This document shows, one piece after another, positions 48,401 through 53,118 of a DNA stretch of 53,118 nucleotides. The notes beneath the pieces were generated by a model. That model saw only the letters and a program-made list of their open reading frames with translations. It did no database searches and had not been told where the DNA came from. Within the stretch, counting starts at the first letter, position 1; every line of letters starts with the position of its first letter. Source of the stretch: DASTBU01 sp035711845 (GTDB lineage Bacteria > Acidobacteriota > Vicinamibacteria > Vicinamibacterales > 2-12-FULL-66-21); NCBI GenBank assembly GCA_035711845.1, contig DASTBU010000129.1:1-53118 (forward strand). The letters run 5' to 3'. Position numbers and translations under genes: made by a program.

Positions 48401-48415
48401 CGGCCCGTTACTTGC
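48401..48415 (+). promoter_or_regulatory. Sigma-54 promoter of the cytochrome/CcmE operon
   Basis: CGGCCCG-TTAC-TTGC followed by C. GG-N10-GC with TTGC, 59 bp from dyad pair 13, 63 bp before ATG 48478. Confidence 0.7.
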
Positions 48416-48477
48416 CGTACGGTTACGGCGACCGCATTTACGCAGTTACGCAACTGGAAGAGGAGAGATTCGGCCCC

Positions 48478-49722
48478 ATGCGATTAATCGTTGCATCGTC
48501 AACCCTGTTCGTCGTCGCGATCGCACTCGCCCTTTCTGGCCTTGCGCCAGCGACGCAAGCGGAGCAGCAAGCCAGCACGTCGGTGTTTAGCGAATTTAAG
48601 CGCCCGGACGGTCAGGCCATCTTCCGGTTCGACACCTTCGGGGATGAGCAGTTGTGGACCGACACCTTACGGATGCACGAGGTCATTCAGAAAGTGGATC
48701 CCGCGACGGCCCTGGCTGTCGGTCTGAAGGTGGACGTCGAAGCGCTGCCGCAGGCGGTAATCACGGCGCTTCAGAACGGCCAAGTTGATCTGAAGAACCC
48801 AGCCGTAACCGTTGAGCTGCTTCGCCTGAACGCCGTCGTCGGCGTAAAGGGGACAGTGAGTGAAACGGGTCAGCTCACCAGCGTCGGAATCACATGTGCG
48901 CTGTGTCATTCGTCCGTGGACGACTCCTTTGCTCCGGGCATCGGGCGCCGCCTCGACGGATGGGGGAACATCGATCTGAACGTTGGAGCCATCGTGGCAC
49001 TGTCGCCTGTGCTCGACGAAGCCACGAAGGCCGAGTTCCGGAGCTGGGGTCCGGGGATGTACGATCCGCGGCACCACTACTTCGACGGCACCAACATCGT
49101 CCCGCTGCCGATGAATACTCCCTCGCTGCCGGTCGTCATTCCGCCTATCTACGGACTGAAGGGGGTCGGCTTCGAAACCTTCACCGCCGATGGACCGATC
49201 TCGTATTGGAACGCCTATGTTGGCGTCGGACAGATGGGCGGCCACGGGAATTTCTCCGATCCGCGGGTCGGCATTTTCATCTCGCAGAGCCCGGATCTCA
49301 TCACGTCAAAGCTTCCGGCCCTGCTCGACTATCAATTGAGCCTGCGCGCCCCGAAAGCGCCGAAAGGCAGCGTCGATCCAGTCGCGGCTGCCCGCGGCCG
49401 GAACGTGTTCCGCAACGAAGCCGGCTGCGCGTCTTGCCATCAGGGTCCTACGTTTACGGACGTTCTGAGCGGTCCCGATCGGCGGGTTCCTTTCCTCCAT
49501 CATCCATCGGAGGTCGGTATGAATCCGGCCTACGCGGCGAAAAGCGCCACCGGACTCTATCGGACGACGCCGCTGCGCGGGCTCGTGCATCACCCGCCGT
49601 ACTTCCACGATGGCAGTGCACCGGATCTTCTCGCAGTGGTCAATCACTACAACCGCCACTTTGGACTCAACCTGACGGAGGCCCAGAAGGCGGACCTGGT
49701 CGAGTATCTCAAGTCGCTGTGA
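48478..49722 (+). CDS. Secreted diheme c-type cytochrome, peroxidase-like (paralogue B)
   Basis: 414 residues from ATG 48478 (AGGAGAG upstream). Signal peptide MRLIVASSTLFVVAIALALS. Haem motifs CALCH (TCALCHSSVDDSFAPGIGRRL) and CASCH (GCASCHQGPTFTDVLSGPDRR). It ends with TTPLRGLVHHPPYFHDGSAPDLLAVVNHYNRHF and L..YLKSL, as in diheme cytochrome c peroxidase relatives. It is clearly paralogous to the protein at 7781-9142 over the whole length. A third, mostly deleted copy leaves its last 14 residues at 50195-50238. The gene is followed by ccmE. Confidence 0.85.
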   Translation: MRLIVASSTLFVVAIALALSGLAPATQAEQQASTSVFSEFKRPDGQAIFRFDTFGDEQLWTDTLRMHEVIQKVDPATALAVGLKVDVEALPQAVITALQNGQVDLKNPAVTVELLRLNAVVGVKGTVSETGQLTSVGITCALCHSSVDDSFAPGIGRRLDGWGNIDLNVGAIVALSPVLDEATKAEFRSWGPGMYDPRHHYFDGTNIVPLPMNTPSLPVVIPPIYGLKGVGFETFTADGPISYWNAYVGVGQMGGHGNFSDPRVGIFISQSPDLITSKLPALLDYQLSLRAPKAPKGSVDPVAAARGRNVFRNEAGCASCHQGPTFTDVLSGPDRRVPFLHHPSEVGMNPAYAAKSATGLYRTTPLRGLVHHPPYFHDGSAPDLLAVVNHYNRHFGLNLTEAQKADLVEYLKSL

Positions 49723-49748
49723 GCGTGCAATCGATTGGTTACTTATCT

Positions 49749-50174
49749 ATGAGTCACAAAGCGATCAAGATCGGCCTGACGGCGCTGGTTCTGGCGACCG
49801 CGTTTGGCGCCCTGTTGTTCACCACGCTTCAGGACAACCTCCAGTACTACAAGTACGTGGATGAGGTCGCAGCCGCGCCGCATGAGTGGCAGGGCAAGAC
49901 GCTGCAGGTCCACGGCTACGTTGTGCCGGGGTCCATTGGCAAGGTTGCCGATTCGCTCGATTACCGTTTTGACCTGCAGCGAAACGGCAAAGTGATGACT
50001 GCCTACTACACGGGCGTCGTTCCCGACAGTTTCAAGGACGATGCGGAGGTCGTGCTCACCGGCCAGTTCCGAGAGAGCGGCGGCGGATTCACGGCCACCG
50101 ATATGACCGCAAAGTGTCCGTCGAAGTACGAGGAAGCGCCGCCTGCCGGGCCCGCTTCGACCCGGTCCAGTTAG
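49749..50174 (+). CDS. ccmE: Cytochrome c maturation haem chaperone CcmE, Cys type
   Basis: 141 residues from ATG 49749, 26 bp after the cytochrome stop. An N-terminal membrane anchor (IGLTALVLATAFGALLFTTL), then the OB-fold: LQDNLQYYKYVDEV, QGKTLQVHGYVVPGSI, YRFDLQRNGKVMTAYYTGVVPDSFKDDAEVVLTGQF and FTATDMTAKCPSKYEE. The KCPSKY end is the Cys variant of CcmE, where the haem-binding His of the H-D-E-N-Y type is replaced. It carries haem for cytochrome c assembly in the periplasm. No other ccm gene is in the window. Its use with the neighbouring cytochrome is inferred. Confidence 0.88.
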   Translation: MSHKAIKIGLTALVLATAFGALLFTTLQDNLQYYKYVDEVAAAPHEWQGKTLQVHGYVVPGSIGKVADSLDYRFDLQRNGKVMTAYYTGVVPDSFKDDAEVVLTGQFRESGGGFTATDMTAKCPSKYEEAPPAGPASTRSS

Positions 50175-50194
50175 ACGGCGTGTGTTGGCATCCA

Positions 50195-50238
50195 ATGAAG
50201 CGCAGGTAGACCTGGTCGAGCATCTCAAGTCGCTGTAG
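50195..50238 (+). pseudogene. Tail of a third cytochrome paralogue
   Basis: The frame reads NEAQVDLVEHLKSL and stops at TAG 50236-50238. The intact cytochrome at 48478-49722 ends EAQKADLVEYLKSL, so the match is near perfect over 14 residues; the last 18 bases (TCTCAAGTCGCTGT core) are identical. Everything before it is missing. It probably marks a recombination or deletion between duplicated cytochrome genes. Confidence 0.6.
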
Positions 50239-50357
50239 TCGGCCGAATACAGGGAGACCATTGCGCTCACCTGCGAACTGGCTGCCGGGTCTCCGAATCG
50301 ACAGTAGGTCGATTCGGGACCCGAATGTTGGCACTGCAGGACCGGACGGAGTTGCCG

Positions 50358-51230
50358 ATGGCGTCGAGGTTGCAGCTTCGGAATGCTATGCGCTGCGTGC
50401 CCGTGCCAAGCCGAAACGCCGTACCGTCGATATTTGCCGTCGTGTCGCTGTTCTTTATGCATCCTGGCGGGGCAGAGGCAGCGTCGACGCTGACACATGA
50501 GACTCTGACCGCGTACAAAGCGATGGCCGCCCGCATTCAAAGCCGATTTGTAGGTGAGGCGCGGCGCCAAGAGGCCCTCCCGATTACGCCCACGCTTCTG
50601 CACGGTGAGATAACCGTTGAACCTGGTAGTGACGATGGAATCCTGAAGGTACCAAACGGATTAGTCCATCATTGGCGCGGCGCGGCGTTTATACCCGGGG
50701 TAACACTCGCCGACGTGCTGGCTGTTGCGCGTTCTTACGATGAATACTCAACAATCTACGATTCGATTGTTGCCTCACAGCTAGTCGCTCAGCGCGGGAA
50801 TACGTACGAAACAGCCATGCGGATTTCGAAGAGTGAGGGACCCGTGTCGGCCGTCCTGGACATTCACTCGACCGTCACGTACGTGACAGTAACCTCGCGG
50901 CGCACATTTTCCGTTTCGGTTGCGAATGGCATCAGTGAGATTAGAAATGCCGGCCGTGCCAACGAACGGCCGCTCCCGCCCGGTAAGGACAGTGGATATC
51001 TCTGGCGTGCGCACGTGTTTTCCCTGTTCGTCGCCAAAGGGCAAGGCGTGTACGTCGCGACGGAGACATTGGGGTTGAGCCGTCGATTTCCAGCGCTACT
51101 CCAATGGGCGATCGAGCCTGTCGCCCGTCATCTCGGAATGAATAGCGTGGAGGGCTCGCTTGCCGCGCTGCGTGAAGCGGTCGTCGCACGATCGATCGCC
51201 ACGATACCGAGACGGCGTGGCTCTCCCTGA
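50358..51230 (+). CDS. SRPBCC-like secreted hypothetical protein
   Basis: 290 residues from ATG 50358 (ATG 50325 is an alternative). Hydrophobic segment PSIFAVVSLFFMHPGGAEA near residue 35 acts as signal. The mature protein follows a conserved Acidobacteriota pattern: PNGLVHHWRGAAFIPGVTLADVLAVARSYDEYSTIYDSIVASQLV, ISEIRNAG, PPGKDSGYLWRAHVFSLFVAKGQGVYVATETLGLSRRFPALLQWAIEPVARHL and a final helix. The strand order and long C-terminal helix resemble START/SRPBCC lipid- or ligand-binding folds. The ligand is unknown. Confidence 0.65.
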   Translation: MASRLQLRNAMRCVPVPSRNAVPSIFAVVSLFFMHPGGAEAASTLTHETLTAYKAMAARIQSRFVGEARRQEALPITPTLLHGEITVEPGSDDGILKVPNGLVHHWRGAAFIPGVTLADVLAVARSYDEYSTIYDSIVASQLVAQRGNTYETAMRISKSEGPVSAVLDIHSTVTYVTVTSRRTFSVSVANGISEIRNAGRANERPLPPGKDSGYLWRAHVFSLFVAKGQGVYVATETLGLSRRFPALLQWAIEPVARHLGMNSVEGSLAALREAVVARSIATIPRRRGSP

Positions 51231-51537
51231 GCGACGAAACCGCCAGTCGCCGCAGTTCGATCGGTTCGTCAGCATTCAGCGCCTTGGCGAGGACCGGAGC
51301 GGCCACACATCGGTCGAATACGCCAGGCATCAACTGTACGTCGGCAAACGTGGGATTGCCCCTGCCATGGTTCGCGCTTTCAGACTGATGGACACGTAGT
51401 GATTGGTCCGGCAATCAGCGCGTTGGCAAAGACGGATGGATAGCTTGCGAGGGCCATCCGTCCGTCTGAGGTCAACGTCCGAAAGTTCAATCGCAACTTG
51501 CGCCCCGTACTCTTGACAGCATCTAGGGCGCTCGTCG
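51231..51537. other. Intergenic stretch with a hairpin
   Basis: No gene is supported here. GACGGATGG (51431-51439) pairs with CCATCCGTC (51454-51462) to form a 9-bp stem with a 14-base loop between convergent genes; it may act as a weak terminator. A degenerate half dyad (TTTCAGACTGATG, 51378-51390) is present without a promoter. Confidence 0.4.
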
Positions 51538-51921
51538 CTAACGCAGTGCGGCTTCGAGTATCGCGGATTTGAGTTTTGGAGTTGGCGTCCAGCTCGAAGC
51601 ACGTTGATTGAACCGTGCCCTGGCGTCAACGATCGTTTCTGGCAAGGGTGGTGGCGAGAAGGCGTCCATGGCTGCCCGCATGGCTGCAGTCGTGTTGTGC
51701 TTTCCGTCATTGTCAATGCGCAGCACGCGCCACTCGACGTACTTGACGCGCACCGGTCTGCGTTCTTCCAGGTCTACGAACAGCATCGCGTATTGAAGCC
51801 GACGACCGGCGAACTCCGGCACCGACTCCTGGCCATCAAACACGCGCTCGAAACGCTTGTACGACCATTTCTGGAGCTCGCCGCCAGTGCCGACGACGAA
51901 GACGCGCACGCCCATGCCCAT
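51538..51921 (-). CDS. Conserved hypothetical protein
   Basis: 127 residues from ATG 51921. Pattern: VRVFVVGTGGELQKWSYKRFERVF, VPEFAGRRLQYAMLFVDLEERRPVRVKYVEWRVLRIDNDG and VDARARFNQR..SWTPTPKLKSAIL. I recall similar small proteins in Acidobacteriota and Deltaproteobacteria near their chromosomal hypotheticals. Strands in the middle suggest a small beta-rich fold. Role unknown, no regulatory dyad in front of it. Confidence 0.65.
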   Translation of the reverse strand: MGMGVRVFVVGTGGELQKWSYKRFERVFDGQESVPEFAGRRLQYAMLFVDLEERRPVRVKYVEWRVLRIDNDGKHNTTAAMRAAMDAFSPPPLPETIVDARARFNQRASSWTPTPKLKSAILEAALR

Positions 51922-52081
51922 GCTGTTGTTTCCCTTACTCTCGTGGGTCTCGAATCGCGATCTGACCCCTGACGTAGATAATCAATTGATTTGGCCAGGA
52001 TTTGCGTGGCCTCGCCAAAGGACCTCAAGCAAGAGGGTACGCCGGCTGTGCTAGGATCCGGCCTTCCCCCGAAGGTGCGAC

Positions 52082-52351
52082 GTGCCCGCGGTTCCTCCGA
52101 CCGACTCCGCTCTTGCCACACGCGACGACATCCGCCGCCTGGAAGAACTGATGCGTGTCCTGCAAAAGGCGATGGATCGCATCGTTCACGATCAAGAAGT
52201 GCAGTTCAAGCGAATTGCTCAACTACAGGCCGACATCGATCTCGTTCGTGGAGCGTGGACGAAGACCGCGGCGAGTGCCGAGGAAACGACTTCCGGCAAA
52301 CGGCCAACCTATGTAGGACCAGAACGTCGGCTCACCGCTCGGAAGAAATGA
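52082..52351 (+). CDS. Small coiled-coil protein with a YxGPERR motif
   Basis: 89 residues from ATG 52082. A long amphipathic helix (ATRDDIRRLEELMRVLQKAMDRIVHDQEVQFKRIAQLQADIDLVRG) predicts a coiled coil, then a disordered stretch and the end PTYVGPERRLTARKK. The Y-x-G-P-E-R-R motif is common next to PilZ or in small signalling proteins, but no PilZ domain is here. Function unknown. It is the last gene of the island before the right repeat. Confidence 0.6.
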   Translation: MPAVPPTDSALATRDDIRRLEELMRVLQKAMDRIVHDQEVQFKRIAQLQADIDLVRGAWTKTAASAEETTSGKRPTYVGPERRLTARKK

Positions 52352-52581
52352 CTCTTGTCGCTGCAACAACAGTCCCATTGCTCAACACGACCAGTGCCGC
52401 TTGGGCAACGCCGTCAGCATTTTAGAGGATCGCGCCCAGCTGTAGATGATTCTGTAGTAGGCGAGTGCATCAGAGATCCACAACTATCTACAACCGCGAA
52501 AGTAGCGGCGCCAAATGATTCAGCAGCCGCCTCTTACGGGCGACCATCTGCAACAAGGTTCAACAGGCTGCTGGAATCTGC
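52352..52581. other. Island right end, no gene seen
   Basis: No coding frame of conviction is present and no integrase or excisionase remnant can be read. A few stop codons occur in each frame. Confidence 0.4.
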
Positions 52582-52628
52582 CTGGGGGTCAGGGGGTCGC
52601 TGGTTCGAATCCAGTCATCCCGACCAAT
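52582..52628 (+). repeat. attR: 47-bp copy of the tRNA-Pro 3' half
   Basis: Identical to 927-973. It contains the end of the anticodon loop, variable region, T arm, acceptor 3' strand and CCA, but there is no 5' half, so it does not encode a tRNA. It marks the right end of the island and the displaced original 3' end of the tRNA gene. Confidence 0.9.
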
Positions 52629-52938
52629 TCTCCCCGCATGCAGTGACACAGCGGTGACATATTCGCGGTGACACGTGCGAACAAGCGGCGGGAAACCGCT
52701 TGCTTGTTCGCAACAAACCTCTACAATCGGTGGCAGCAAAATCGTTCGACCTCCTGCAGCTCCTGCTGCAGCTGACAACCGAACGGCGACCACGAACGGC
52801 TCGCAACGAGCTGGACGCAACGAGGCTCCCACAGACGGCCTCGGCAAGCCTGAGACGGGCAGGACCCGCAGGCGAATCCGACCTAGACCGCTAGCAATCT
52901 AGACATCCGAGATTCGTTTTCTGCTGGAGCTGTGCCCA
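52629..52938. other. Right flank before the XRE gene: hairpin and short repeats
   Basis: Three GTGACA elements lie at 52643, 52654 and 52668. A hairpin pairs GCGAACAAGCGG (52677-52688) with CCGCTTG...GTTCGC (ending 52711) apart from a 4-base bulge. These could be operators or a terminator of the displaced flank. No gene is supported before 52939. Confidence 0.4.
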
Positions 52939-53118
52939 ATGGTCACAACTGCGGACATCCATCCTATTCGTGCGTTTCGTTTGGCCGCTGGTTTCTCACT
53001 CCGCGCACTCGGCGAAGCGTCAGGGGTGCGCTACACGCGACTTTGGCAAATTGAACAAGGCTTGCGAGCCTCCGACCGCGAGCTGCAGCTGATCGCCGTC
53101 GCCCTCGGCATTCCACTT
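52939..53118 (+). CDS. XRE-family HTH protein, N-terminal part
   Basis: Sixty codons from ATG 52939 (GGAG upstream) run off the window. The text reads IRAFRLAAGFSLRALGEASG then VRYTRLWQIEQGLRASDREL and a final QLIAVALGIPL. It is the classic XRE/Cro helix-turn-helix: S-L-R-A-L-G-E-A-S-G-V as the first helix pair and R-L-W-Q-I-E-Q-G as the recognition helix. The effector domain, if any, is beyond the window. It may belong to the chromosome or to a second element. Confidence 0.75.
   Translation, partial: MVTTADIHPIRAFRLAAGFSLRALGEASGVRYTRLWQIEQGLRASDRELQLIAVALGIPL

Larger units (their letters stand above)
974..52628. mobile_element. Genomic island integrated at tRNA-Pro
   Basis: The island is bounded by the 47-bp repeats at 927-973 and 52582-52628. 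It carries a shared set of regulatory dyads and sigma-54 promoters, one sigma-54 activator, many stress and central-carbon genes, and several decayed genes. I see no integrase, relaxase, transposase, phage structural gene or origin inside it, so it is either an immobilised element or was mobilised by functions elsewhere. The boundaries rest on the repeat. The idea that everything inside arrived in one event is an inference; the 9.2-12.8 kb patch has a different look, with no dyads and several remnants. Confidence 0.8.

Noticed and set aside
50941..51414. Minus-strand 157-codon frame opposite the SRPBCC-like gene
   Set aside because: No family motif and mostly antisense to a better gene.
1..53118. 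Search for CRISPR arrays, rRNA, transposases, phage structural genes and toxin-antitoxin pairs
   Set aside because: No regularly spaced repeats, no rRNA-like sequence and no such protein motif was found by reading both strands.

Overview
The window is high-GC bacterial DNA. It is dominated by a genomic island of about 51.7 kb inserted at the 3' end of a tRNA-Pro(GGG) gene. The left flank (1-971) holds the 3' end of a Der-like GTPase gene, a MerR-type regulator and the intact tRNA. A perfect 47-bp direct repeat (927-973 and 52582-52628) containing the 3' half of that tRNA marks both island ends. A partial XRE-type regulator lies beyond the right repeat. Gene content (DUF1552 remnant, diheme cytochromes, TonB, SRPBCC-like and glucoamylase/PPP genes) suggests Acidobacteriota, perhaps Vicinamibacteria-like; this is an inference from gene families, not a measured placement. 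No integrase, transposase, CRISPR array or rRNA was seen.

Most of the island looks like one stress and carbon-mobilisation regulon. Thirteen intergenic regions carry a pair of imperfect 13-bp dyads (core TTTC-N5-GAAA) with centres 18-20 bp apart. Eleven of these thirteen have, 57-134 bp away, one or two sigma-54 -24/-12 promoters (GG-N10-GC, mostly with a perfect TTGC at -12) pointing into the adjacent operons; of the other two, one has only a degenerate promoter and one has none. Several are divergent, with one dyad pair between two promoters. The only sigma-54 activator seen lies in the island at 36295-37980 (XylR_N + V4R + AAA with GAFTGA + Fis HTH) and is the obvious candidate to bind the dyads.

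Layout. 1.1-7.6 kb (minus): hypothetical, tandem universal stress protein (USP), HPF-like protein, cation P-type ATPase and a GH15 pseudogene. 7.8-12.8 kb: diheme cytochrome followed by a patch of decayed and passenger genes (DUF1552 and molybdopterin-oxidoreductase remnants, AhpD-like, DUF488, AlkA-like glycosylase, PAS protein) without dyads. 12.8-20 kb (minus): DoxX-like, transaldolase, DUF488, 6-phosphogluconate dehydrogenase, glucose-6-phosphate isomerase, HAD phosphatase, gluconokinase, 6-phosphogluconolactonase. 20.2-24.4 kb: Rieske ferredoxin plus ferredoxin reductase (+), USP-transketolase (-). 24.7-33.2 kb: small membrane protein (+); DksA-like, GAPDH, DUF2090 aldolase (-); secreted hypothetical, GH15 glucoamylase, glucose dehydrogenase (-); tandem USP (-). 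33.4-38 kb (+): small proteins, HPF-like, TonB, then the regulator. 38-41 kb: small HTH-like protein, two more HPF-like proteins, rhodanese, redoxin-like protein, AtpZ-like protein and a USP remnant. 41-52 kb: histidine kinase, transglycosylase-like protein, ECF sigma factor, c-type cytochromes, cyclodeaminase-like protein, DinB, Cys-type CcmE and hypotheticals.

The genes fit together as a survival programme. Glucoamylase would release free glucose; glucose dehydrogenase and gluconokinase would bring it to 6-phosphogluconate without glucose-6-phosphate dehydrogenase; Gnd, transketolase, transaldolase, Pgi and GAPDH would then draw reducing power and triose from it. Four HPF-like proteins, a DksA-like protein and several USPs would protect ribosomes and reset transcription. 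Three truncated paralogues (USP, ferredoxin reductase, cytochrome) sit near dyads or next to paralogues, so the regulon has grown by duplication and is eroding.
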